From: an uncultured Collinsella sp.
GTDB lineage: Bacteria > Actinomycetota > Coriobacteriia > Coriobacteriales > Coriobacteriaceae
NCBI GenBank assembly: GCA_902465425.1
Contig: CABQNA010000075.1
Span: forward strand, 1 to 7,037
Reading direction: 5' to 3'
DNA length: 7,037 bases
A model generated the notes under the pieces. That model saw nothing but the letters and a program-made list of their open reading frames with translations. It did not search any database and was not told the DNA's origin. A program made the translations under genes and the position numbers. Positions 1-6,264 of the stretch are shown one piece after another. Within the stretch, counting starts at the first letter, position 1. Each line of letters starts with the position of its first letter.

Positions 1-3000
1 CCGTCAGGCTCTTCTCGCCGCCCGACATGAGCATCATCTTGGTAATGCGCTTGCCGCGCGGCTGCGCCACGACCTCGATGCCCGTCTCGGCCGGATGCTC
101 GGGGTCGGTCATCTCCAGATGCGCCTGGCCGCCCGGGAAGAGCATGGCGAAGATCTCGCGGAAGTTCGCATCGACCTTCTCAAAGGTCACCAGGAAGGCC
201 TTCCGCATCTTACGGTCGATGGCCACGGTAATCTTGGTGAGCGCCTTGCGCGCGCTCTCCAGATCGGCCAGCTGCTCCTCGATGTAATCGGCGCGGCGCT
301 TGAGCTGCTCGTACTCCTCCATGGCAACCTGGTTCACAGGGCCCAGGTTGTTGATCTGACGCACGAGCTGGTTGAGCTCGCGCTCAGCAGCGTCACGGTC
401 GGTGGGCGCAGGAAGCATGAGCGCTTCCTCGAGTACCGTGGTGCCATCGGCGGTAATGGCCTTAATGGCGGCCTCTACCTGCACCTCGAGCTTGCCACGC
501 GCAACCTTGAACTCGTTTTGCGTGGTGGAGGCGGTATCGACCCGCTCCTTAGCGCGAGAAACCTCGGACTTGGCGTCTTCGATGGTCTTCTTGAGCGAAG
601 CGGAGTCCGCCTCCTCCAGAGAGGCCTGGTCACGCAGGCGCGCTGCCCAATCCGACGCGCGTTCCAACAGGGCAGAATAGCGTTCGTGCATGGGGTCGAC
701 GCGCAGGCGCAGCAGCTCGAGCGAGCGCGAAGCCTGGCGTGTTCCGCGGATACGACGGTCGATGCCCTCAAGACGATGCTCCAGGTCGGGCACGCGGCCC
801 TTCAGCGAACGCAGGCGTTCGCTCGTCTGGGCTAGGCGAACCTTGGCGTCGGCGAGCTTGCCGGCAGCCTCGGAATCGTCACGGCGAACGCGGTCGAGTG
901 CGTCGTTGGCCTCGGCAATCTGCAAGCCCAGATCGCTTGCCTGCGCGCGGGCCTCGTCACGCGAACGAGTGAGCTCGTCAACGCGCGGGCGCGCAGCGCG
1001 AACGGCTTCGGAAGCCTGCTCGCGGCGCTTGGAGATGCGCACGCGCTCGACCTCGGCATTGTTGGCGCTTTGCTCCAAGCGGCCGATCTCGGAGAGCAGC
1101 GAGCGGCGCTCGCCCTCAAGACGGGCGATCTCGCCGGCGGCATCGCCCTCAGCGGCACGCGCTTCCTCAACGGCCGCATTGGCCTCGACGACCTGATCCG
1201 AAACATGCTCAAACAAGGCAGCCAGATCGGGCTCCAGGCCCTCCAGCTCGCGAATGCGACGCTTGCGCTCCAGAGCGCCCGACGCCTCGCCGGCATCGAG
1301 GCCCACGCGCACCAGGCCGCCACAGCTTACGCGAGCGCCATCGGGAGTCACGTAGGTCACACCGTCAACGACAGGCGCGGCCAGCGCGGCAGCCAAGTCA
1401 TCGACCATGTAATAGCCGCCGAGCAGCGCCTCGACGACGGGTCCGTAGCCTGCGCGCACGGACAGACGATCAACCAGACGGGTACCGGCAGCGCCCTCAG
1501 CGGCAGCAGAGCCGCTCACGCCGCGCGCCACCAGCAGCGCCTCGCCTGAGGCCTTCTTCTGGCCCAGGGCCGCACGACCGGCACGCTCAAGCGTGGTAGC
1601 GTCATCAAACAACAGGGCATCGATATCGCCGGCGAGCAATTGCTCAACCAGGCCCTCAAGCTCGCGCGGGGCCTCGAGCACGTCGCCCAGACGACCCGAG
1701 ACATCGTCGCCCAGCGCACCCACCAGCCGGCTCACGAGCGGCGAGCTGTCGGCCATGCGGGCATCGAGTTTCTTATGACTGGCAAGCTCCGAGCGCACCT
1801 CGGATAACTTGTTGCGCGCCTCGCTCTCGCGGGCACGCAGGTCCTTCAGGGCCGCGCGTGCCGTCTCGGTGGCCTCACGCGCATCGACCTGAGCCTGGCG
1901 CGCTTCCTCAAGAGCGCCCTCAAGCTCCTCGGCGCGGTCGCGACGGCTCGCGAGCGAGGCCGTGACCTCCTCGAGCTGTTCATCGATCTGCTCCAGGCGC
2001 GAGGCATACATGTTGTCCTCGACCTCGGCATTGCTCAAGGAATCCTTCACCTTAGCAAGCTCGAGCGCGGCGTTATCGGCCACGCGCTGCACATCACGTT
2101 GTTCACGCGTAAGCTGCGAAATCTGATTGTCGAGCGCCACGCGCCGCTCGTGGAGCTCAGCAGCAGCAGGACCGGCGGCGTCAACGTCGTCCTGGGCCTG
2201 CATGTGCGCACCGGTCACTTCCTCAAGCTGGGCACGCGCGTCCTCGAGCTCCTCGACCACGCGACGACGCTGATGCTCGGAGCTCGAAATCTGCCCGCGC
2301 ATGTCAGACAGGCGCGACACCATGTTGTGGCCCTTTTCCTCGAGCAGGCGCATGTCGGAGTTAATGCGGCCGACCACATCTTGCATATGGCGGCGCTGCT
2401 CGCCCAGGTCGCCCACAAACAGGCCCTTTTCCTCGAGCATGACCTGAAGCTTCTCGAGCTCGCGCTCCTTTTCGCCCAAGCGGTACTGCGCAAGCTCCAG
2501 CTCGGCGGCACCTTCCTTGGAACGACTCTCCAGGTCATTCCACTGCGACTGCAGCGAACGAAGCTCGTCGACGGCTAGCATCTGCGTAAGCTCGCTCGCG
2601 CGCGAGGACAGCTCTTTGTACTTGCGCGCGCGATCGACCTGACGCTCCAGCGGTCGCAGCTGACGGGCGATTTCCTTATTAATGTCGCGGGCACGCGTCA
2701 GGTGCTCGTCCATCGACTTAATCTTTTTGAGCGCGCGCTCCTTGCGGCGCTTGTGTTTGGAAATGCCGGCGGCCTCCTCGATGAGGGCGCGGCGCTCCTC
2801 GGGGCGGCTCTGCAAAATGGCGTCGAGCTTGCCCTGGCTGATGATGGAATGCGTATCCTTGCCCAGGCCCGAATCGTGCAGGATGTCCTGAATGTCCATC
2901 AGGCGGCACGGACTCGAGTTGATGAGGTACTCGCTTTCGCCCGAGCGATACATGCGACGGGTGATGGCGACCTCGTCAAAATCGACGGGCAGCATATGGT

Positions 3001-3262
3001 CCGAATTATCGAGCACCAACGTGACCTCGGCGACACCCACCGGCTTGCGCGCTGACGAGCCCGAGAAGATGACGTCCTCCATGGCCTGGCCGCGCAGCTG
3101 CTTGGCGCTCTGCTCACCCAGGACCCACAGGATGGAGTCGGAGATGTTCGATTTTCCCGAGCCGTTGGGACCGACGATGACGGTCAGGCCCGGCTCAAAC
3201 GTCATATGGGCGCGATCGGCAAACGACTTGAACCCTTTGAGCGTGAGGGACTTGAGATACAC
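1..3262 (-). CDS. smc: Chromosome segregation protein Smc (3' end beyond window)
   Basis: Smc is the ATPase core of the bacterial condensin. It dimerises through its hinge, works with ScpA and ScpB, and compacts and separates newly replicated chromosomes. The 1087 visible residues read without a stop. They comprise an N-terminal ABC half with Walker A GPNGSGKS (residues 31-38) and Q-loop IISQGK (Q143), a long Glu/Arg/Ala-rich coiled coil (about 170-505), the hinge (about 508-660), the returning coil (about 660-1010), then LGPVNQVAMEEY and the ABC signature LMSGGEKSLT (S1080-T1087). The Walker B and D-loop, roughly the last 90-100 residues, lie beyond the left edge. The start is GTG at 3262, because the protein begins right there with the family-typical YLKSLTLKGFKSF and no upstream in-frame start exists. 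A GAGG sits only 4 nt before it. It follows rnc by 10 nt, so coupled translation is likely. One hinge glycine is changed (see findings). Confidence 0.98.
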   Translation of the reverse strand, partial: MYLKSLTLKGFKSFADRAHMTFEPGLTVIVGPNGSGKSNISDSILWVLGEQSAKQLRGQAMEDVIFSGSSARKPVGVAEVTLVLDNSDHMLPVDFDEVAITRRMYRSGESEYLINSSPCRLMDIQDILHDSGLGKDTHSIISQGKLDAILQSRPEERRALIEEAAGISKHKRRKERALKKIKSMDEHLTRARDINKEIARQLRPLERQVDRARKYKELSSRASELTQMLAVDELRSLQSQWNDLESRSKEGAAELELAQYRLGEKERELEKLQVMLEEKGLFVGDLGEQRRHMQDVVGRINSDMRLLEEKGHNMVSRLSDMRGQISSSEHQRRRVVEELEDARAQLEEVTGAHMQAQDDVDAAGPAAAELHERRVALDNQISQLTREQRDVQRVADNAALELAKVKDSLSNAEVEDNMYASRLEQIDEQLEEVTASLASRRDRAEELEGALEEARQAQVDAREATETARAALKDLRARESEARNKLSEVRSELASHKKLDARMADSSPLVSRLVGALGDDVSGRLGDVLEAPRELEGLVEQLLAGDIDALLFDDATTLERAGRAALGQKKASGEALLVARGVSGSAAAEGAAGTRLVDRLSVRAGYGPVVEALLGGYYMVDDLAAALAAPVVDGVTYVTPDGARVSCGGLVRVGLDAGEASGALERKRRIRELEGLEPDLAALFEHVSDQVVEANAAVEEARAAEGDAAGEIARLEGERRSLLSEIGRLEQSANNAEVERVRISKRREQASEAVRAARPRVDELTRSRDEARAQASDLGLQIAEANDALDRVRRDDSEAAGKLADAKVRLAQTSERLRSLKGRVPDLEHRLEGIDRRIRGTRQASRSLELLRLRVDPMHERYSALLERASDWAARLRDQASLEEADSASLKKTIEDAKSEVSRAKERVDTASTTQNEFKVARGKLEVQVEAAIKAITADGTTVLEEALMLPAPTDRDAAERELNQLVRQINNLGPVNQVAMEEYEQLKRRADYIEEQLADLESARKALTKITVAIDRKMRKAFLVTFEKVDANFREIFAMLFPGGQAHLEMTDPEHPAETGIEVVAQPRGKRITKMMLMSGGEKSLT

Positions 3263-3272
3263 GGTTCCTCGC

Positions 3273-3998
3273 TTACACGTGCTTCTTGTTCAGAATCACG
3301 CCGTTGGTGGTGTAACCCATGCGGTCGAGCGCTTCGAGCGCGGCGGCTCCCTCGGCTTCCTTCTTTGAGGAGCCGGAGCCGCGACCCTGGCGAATACCAT
3401 CGATCAAAACCACGGCGGTAAAGGTGGGCGCATGCGCCGGGCCCTCGGAGCCAACGAGCTTATACGCCGGGGGCTCGTGACCGTCGGCTTGCACGCACTC
3501 CTGCAAAAACGACTTGGGGTTTGCAGGATGCTCGGCACGCTCGGAAGCCAAATGCGGTTTAAGCGTACGATGGATAAACTCCGCTGCGGCATCCCAGCCG
3601 GCATCCAGGTACAGTGCGCCCACGAGCGACTCGTAGACGTTCTCGAGCGCCGAATGCAGGCCGCGCGCACCGGTACCGGTCTCGGAGGCACCAAAGATGA
3701 TAATGTCGTCGATGCCCAGCTCGTGAGAAACCTCGGACAGCGTAGCGCCCGAGACAAGCGACACCTTCAGGCGCGTGAGCTTGCCCTCGTCAAACTCCGG
3801 ATAGGACTCAAAGAGCGAACGGGCGACCACGGCGCCCAAAATGGAATCACCCAAGAACTCAAGGCGCTCGTAGCTTGCCGAGACTGGCTGGCCTTCGACG
3901 GCCGAAGGATGCGTAAGGGCCGCGCGCAGCAGCACCTTGTCATTGAACTCGTGGCCCAGAATCTCCTGGGCGCGCGTAAGTCGTTCGGATAAAGCCAA
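3273..3998 (-). CDS. rnc: Ribonuclease III
   Basis: This is an Mg-dependent endonuclease that cleaves double-stranded RNA in the cytoplasm. It processes the rRNA precursor and some mRNAs. At 241 aa it has the usual size. The nuclease domain spans residues 1-155, with signature ERLEFLGDS (44-52) supplying E44, E47 and D51, and the second acidic patch in the segment LENVYESLVGALYLD (118-132). The double-stranded RNA-binding domain covers about 163-231, with NPKSFLQE at its start and KKEAEGAAALEAL at its end. The start is TTG at 3998, since it gives the normal N-terminal length and has an AGGGAGG 8 nt upstream, inside the last codons of acpP. The gap to the acpP stop is 3 nt. An oddity is that N120 stands where the family normally has the metal-binding Asp (D114 in E. 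coli), while the catalytic Glu (E123, E117 in E. coli) is kept. Confidence 0.98.
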   Translation of the reverse strand: MALSERLTRAQEILGHEFNDKVLLRAALTHPSAVEGQPVSASYERLEFLGDSILGAVVARSLFESYPEFDEGKLTRLKVSLVSGATLSEVSHELGIDDIIIFGASETGTGARGLHSALENVYESLVGALYLDAGWDAAAEFIHRTLKPHLASERAEHPANPKSFLQECVQADGHEPPAYKLVGSEGPAHAPTFTAVVLIDGIRQGRGSGSSKKEAEGAAALEALDRMGYTTNGVILNKKHV

Positions 3999-4001
3999 GA
4001 C

Positions 4002-4244
4002 CTAAGCCTCCCTGGCGTTTTCGATCGCGTCGACGGCGTCGGCGACAGAGTTGAGCGAGAGCAAGGTCTCATCATCGATCTCGAGATTGAACTCGTCCTC
4101 GATAGCCGTAACCAGCTGCAGGCGCTCGAGCGAGTTGGCATCGAGGTCGTCAAAGGTGGTCTCATCGCTAATTTCGGCAACATCGACGCCCAGAACGTCA
4201 GCAGCGACCTCGGCGATCTTGTCGAAGATTTCGGAGCGGTCCAT
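4002..4244 (-). CDS. acpP: Acyl carrier protein
   Basis: This 80-aa acidic cytoplasmic protein carries growing acyl chains on a 4'-phosphopantetheine arm for fatty acid synthesis and passes them to PlsX and other acyltransferases. It shows the four-helix ACP pattern: helix I about residues 3-16, attachment serine S38 at the start of helix II within LDANSLERLQLVTAIEDEF, then LEIDDETLLSLNSVADAVDAIE. The residue before the serine is Asn rather than the usual Asp. The frame is open further upstream, to about 4334, but the start at 4244 (MDRSEIF) is chosen because it gives the standard ACP length and has GAGGAA 5 nt before the ATG; the upstream part is leader containing a palindrome. It follows plsX after 114 nt and precedes rnc by 3 nt. 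It is most likely the primary fatty-acid ACP, given its plsX and rnc neighbours. Confidence 0.95.
   Translation of the reverse strand: MDRSEIFDKIAEVAADVLGVDVAEISDETTFDDLDANSLERLQLVTAIEDEFNLEIDDETLLSLNSVADAVDAIENAREA
4007..4013 (-). promoter_or_regulatory. Shine-Dalgarno of rnc inside the acpP end
   Basis: AGGGAGG overlaps the last acpP codons and lies 8 nt before the TTG start of rnc. It supports the rare start codon and implies that ribosomes finishing acpP pass over the rnc initiation site. Confidence 0.75.
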
Positions 4245-4249
4245 AGCGC

Positions 4250-4255
4250 TTCCTC
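4250..4255 (-). promoter_or_regulatory. Shine-Dalgarno deciding the acpP start
   Basis: GAGGAA lies 5 nt before the ATG at 4244 and supports this start over upstream in-frame codons. Confidence 0.8.
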
Positions 4256-4280
4256 TCATAGTGCATGAATACCAAAAGAA

Positions 4281-4302
4281 TGGTACCGCCCGGGCGGTAC
4301 CA
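4281..4302. repeat. Perfect 22-bp palindrome in the acpP leader
   Basis: The half-site TGGTACCGCCC (4281-4291) is followed immediately by its exact reverse complement (4292-4302), with no spacer. The position just downstream of a possible -10 box suggests an operator. In RNA it can fold into a 9-bp stem with a CCGG loop. The minus-strand sequence after it is ATTCTTTT, so weak termination is also possible. The regulator is unknown. Confidence 0.75.
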
Positions 4303-4315
4303 AGACACGGTTCTG

Positions 4316-4321
4316 ATTCTA
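4316..4321 (-). promoter_or_regulatory. Candidate -10 box upstream of acpP
   Basis: TAGAAT (five of six matches to TATAAT) lies in the 114-nt plsX-acpP gap, 13 nt upstream of the palindrome. No good -35 is visible 16-18 nt upstream. Transcription would start near 4309, placing the palindrome at about +7 to +28. Confidence 0.35.
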
Positions 4322-4358
4322 CCCCACGACGCACGCCCCGAGACGCATAACGCCGCTG

Positions 4359-5378
4359 TTATAAAACGATACCGTCCATAGAGTTTGCGACGTTCTCGAC
4401 CAGCCCGGCGCGCACGGCTTCGGCCGCCGCGAGCGTACCGTTTTTAACAGCCTCGACCGATGTGGCGCCATGGCCGATCAGGACCACGCCGCGCAGGCCC
4501 AAAAGAATCGCACCACCCTTGGCGTCGCCCGAAAGCTTGGCCTTTATCTCGCGCATCTGTTTTTTAATGAGCAGCGCGGCGATCTTGGTGCCAAGCGAAG
4601 ACATAAAGGCACCCTTGAGTTCCTTCAGCAAAAACTTGGCAGCGCCCTCCGTGGCCTTGAGCGCAATATTGCCCGACATGCCATCGGCAACGACGACATC
4701 GAAGTTACCGGAGGTGATGTCCGTTCCCTCGCAGTTACCAACAAAGCCGGGAACGGCGGCTTTCATGGCCGGGAAGCAGGCCTTGGTAAAGTTGGAGCCC
4801 TTCTCGTCCTCGGTGCCGTTAGCAAGCAGGCCCACGCGGGGATGCTCGATGCCCAGGACGACGCGAGCATAGGCGCTACCCATCTGGGCAAAACGCACCA
4901 TGTCCTCGACCTCGACATCGGGGTTGGCGCCCATATCGCACAGCACCGTCAGACCGCCGGCGCGATTGGGCAGCGCATTGGTCAGACAGGGACGCACCGG
5001 CTGCTTCTTACCTTCGGCCATATATCTAAACGGCGTGACGTAGGCGGTCGCAGCGGCGGTCATGGCGCCGGTGGAGCCGGCGGAGAAAAACGCGTCCGCA
5101 TTTCCCTTCTTGATGGCGCGGCACGACAGCACGATCGAAGACTTGCGTTTGGTCATCACGGCGCGAATGGGATCGTCATCCATGGCGATAACGTCGGGTG
5201 CCTCAAGGGCCTCAACACGTGCGTGGGAAGCAGCAAAGGGATTGACGATTTCGGCGGGGCCAGCTGCCAAGACCTCGATATCGGGATCGGCGGCAAGTGC
5301 AGCCTCGATACCATCGAGAACAACCTGAGGTCTCTCGTCTCCGCCCACAACGTCTACACAAACGCGAACGTTACTCAT
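4359..5378 (-). CDS. plsX: Phosphate acyltransferase PlsX
   Basis: PlsX transfers the acyl group from acyl-ACP to inorganic phosphate. The acyl phosphate made is used by the membrane enzyme PlsY to start phospholipid synthesis. The family proteins are soluble and associate peripherally with the membrane. The protein has 339 aa, normal for PlsX. Conserved blocks are visible in order: VDVVGGDERP (8-17), DAFFSAGSTGAMTAA (around 95-110), LCDMGANPDVE, VGLLANGTEDEKGS, FVGNCEGTDI and the DGMSGNIALKATEGAAKF block, and near the end GVVLIGHG. Two ATGs lie close together, at 5384 and 5378. The second is chosen because AAGGAG (5386-5391) is 7 nt from it but only 1 nt from the first. A terminator-like hairpin sits just upstream. 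acpP, which encodes its substrate carrier, is the next gene. Confidence 0.97.
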   Translation of the reverse strand: MSNVRVCVDVVGGDERPQVVLDGIEAALAADPDIEVLAAGPAEIVNPFAASHARVEALEAPDVIAMDDDPIRAVMTKRKSSIVLSCRAIKKGNADAFFSAGSTGAMTAAATAYVTPFRYMAEGKKQPVRPCLTNALPNRAGGLTVLCDMGANPDVEVEDMVRFAQMGSAYARVVLGIEHPRVGLLANGTEDEKGSNFTKACFPAMKAAVPGFVGNCEGTDITSGNFDVVVADGMSGNIALKATEGAAKFLLKELKGAFMSSLGTKIAALLIKKQMREIKAKLSGDAKGGAILLGLRGVVLIGHGATSVEAVKNGTLAAAEAVRAGLVENVANSMDGIVL

Positions 5379-5385
5379 ATACATG

Positions 5386-5391
5386 CTCCTT
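5386..5391 (-). promoter_or_regulatory. Shine-Dalgarno deciding the plsX start
   Basis: AAGGAG is 7 nt from the ATG at 5378 and 1 nt from the ATG at 5384, so the downstream ATG is the likely start. Confidence 0.85.
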
Positions 5392-5394
5392 ATA

Positions 5395-5425
5395 CAAAAA
5401 TGGCCGACTCATTGAGCCGGCCATT
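5395..5425 (-). terminator. Intrinsic terminator or attenuator between rpmF and plsX
   Basis: On the minus strand AATGGCCG pairs with CGGCCATT (8 bp). A G-U pair and an inner CTC/GAG stem follow, with AAT as the loop, and five T residues (5396-5400) come directly after the hairpin, allowing the last A-T pairs to be shared. This is the classic rho-independent shape. It ends 3 nt before the plsX AAGGAG. It would end the rpmF transcript and limit or control transcription into plsX. Confidence 0.8.
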
Positions 5426-5428
5426 GTG

Positions 5429-5442
5429 GTTCCATTTGGAAC
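5429..5442. repeat. Short inverted repeat in the rpmF-plsX gap
   Basis: GTTCCA and TGGAAC form 6-bp arms with a 2-nt spacer. The repeat lies between the candidate -10 box and the terminator-like hairpin, where a repressor site could sit. It could also be chance. Confidence 0.4.
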
Positions 5443-5456
5443 GGCATCGCATCCAG

Positions 5457-5462
5457 AGTATA
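5457..5462 (-). promoter_or_regulatory. Candidate -10 box upstream of plsX
   Basis: TATACT (five of six matches to TATAAT) begins 3 nt after the rpmF stop codon. The -35 position 17 nt upstream (AGGTTA, inside rpmF) is poor. If used, the transcript would begin near 5450 and include both the inverted repeat at 5429-5442 and the terminator-like hairpin before plsX. Confidence 0.25.
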
Positions 5463-5465
5463 CCG

Positions 5466-5645
5466 TTACTCGGTGACGATAACCTCGCGGTCCTTGTAGA
5501 AACCGCAGCTGGGGCACACGTGGTGCGGAAGCTTGACAGCGCCGCAACGGGGGCACGTGGACTGAGCCGCAGCCGAGATCTTCATGTTGGCGGAACGACG
5601 GGTGTGAGTGCGGATACGACCCTGCTTTTGTTTAGGTACGGGCAT
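5466..5645 (-). CDS. rpmF: 50S ribosomal protein L32
   Basis: L32 is a small basic protein of the large ribosomal subunit. The 59-aa frame begins MPVPKQKQGRIRTHTRRS, the typical L32 N-terminus. It carries two CxxC pairs, C31/C34 (CPRC) and C44/C47 (CPSC), the zinc-ribbon or C+ form. It ends in YKDREVIVTE and TAA. The ATG at 5645 has AAGGAAGG 5 nt upstream. It lies between yceD (64 nt upstream) and plsX (87 nt downstream), the conserved yceD-rpmF-plsX order of many bacteria. Because the zinc-binding cysteines are complete, a cysteine-free (C-) paralogue may exist elsewhere in the genome, but nothing here shows it. Confidence 0.97.
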   Translation of the reverse strand: MPVPKQKQGRIRTHTRRSANMKISAAAQSTCPRCGAVKLPHHVCPSCGFYKDREVIVTE

Positions 5646-5650
5646 AGTGA

Positions 5651-5658
5651 CCTTCCTT
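5651..5658 (-). promoter_or_regulatory. Shine-Dalgarno of rpmF
   Basis: AAGGAAGG lies 5 nt upstream of the rpmF ATG. This is a strong site, as expected for a ribosomal protein gene. Confidence 0.85.
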
Positions 5659-5709
5659 ATGAACTATCCAGTGTGGCGATTACGCGCAAGTAGCGATACT
5701 ACCACAGTT

Positions 5710-6264
5710 TTACTCATCGAGCTTGAGATTCTTCAATGCTGCAAATGGATTTTCCGTGGCTTCGGCCCATTCGGCCTCGGCTTGGGCAGCACAATCACAT
5801 TGCTCCACGTTGAGATTGCAACCGCAAGTGGGGCACAGACCGCGACAATCGGGCTTGCAGAGCACCACAAACGGCGTGTCCATAACGACCGCGTCATTGA
5901 TGGGCTCACCCAGATCGACGATGCGGTCCTCACCCAGGAGCTCGTATCCGTCCTCGTAGGCCTCGGGATCCTCGGGCTCCTCAAAGAGGTAGAACTCCTC
6001 GATCTCGCCGGCGATATCAAACGAGGCGGGCTCCAGGCAACGGTCGCACTCGCCGGTGGCGTGCGCGCGGACCATGCCCGTGAGCAAGACACCGGTACCG
6101 GCATTGGTAAAGACAACGTCGTAGTCGATGCCGTCCTGAAGCTGGTACTCCTTCTCGCCCACCGTGTAGGTGGCGACATCGACCTTACCGGTCAGCGGAT
6201 ACGAATCTCCAGGAAACTCGAGCTGCTCGGAAAGATCGACGGTAACGCTCGGGAACTCAGCCAT
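5710..6264 (-). CDS. yceD: YceD/DUF177 family protein (large-subunit rRNA factor)
   Basis: This 184-aa protein belongs to the DUF177 (YceD) family. Members in E. coli and plants have been linked to accumulation of 23S rRNA, which fits its place before rpmF; the exact activity is not established. The N-terminal two thirds form the DUF177 core, containing ATGECDRCLEPASFDI (C73, C76) and the following acidic stretch EEFYLFEEPEDPEAYEDG. The C-terminal third holds CKPDCRGLCPTCGCN and EQCDC, giving C136, C140, C144, C147, C149, C156 and C158, likely a metal-binding knuckle. The start ATG at 6264 overlaps the stop of the upstream gene as TAATG. There is no convincing Shine-Dalgarno sequence, so translation is probably coupled. 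The frame is open further upstream, but that would place the start well inside the preceding gene. Confidence 0.92.
   Translation of the reverse strand: MAEFPSVTVDLSEQLEFPGDSYPLTGKVDVATYTVGEKEYQLQDGIDYDVVFTNAGTGVLLTGMVRAHATGECDRCLEPASFDIAGEIEEFYLFEEPEDPEAYEDGYELLGEDRIVDLGEPINDAVVMDTPFVVLCKPDCRGLCPTCGCNLNVEQCDCAAQAEAEWAEATENPFAALKNLKLDE

Noticed and set aside
95..835. A 246-codon plus-strand open frame, and several others opposite smc
   Set aside because: They mirror the smc coiled-coil codons (GAG and CTC repeats read backwards as Leu and Glu-rich text). The smc frame is continuous and has all family motifs.
1..3262. A possible frameshift or broken smc, since no single annotated start-to-stop frame covers it
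   Set aside because: I read the frame from the GTG at 3262 to the left edge. Walker A, Q-loop, hinge and signature motif all fall in the same frame with no stop; the gene simply runs off the window.
4245..4334. A 30-residue N-terminal extension of the acyl carrier protein
   Set aside because: It lacks similarity to ACPs, reads across the palindrome and the leader, and the internal ATG has the proper ribosome binding site and standard length.
4470..5693. A 407-codon open frame on the plus strand opposite plsX and rpmF
   Set aside because: It is fully antisense to two clear conserved genes. It shows no recognisable domain and is Gly/His/Arg-rich as expected of a GC-rich shadow.
5672..5706. 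Small inverted repeats in the yceD-rpmF gap (TGTGG/CCACA and GTAG/CTAC) as an rpmF leader structure
   Set aside because: The arms are only 4-5 bp and partly compete for the same bases. Such pairs are expected by chance in 64 nt.
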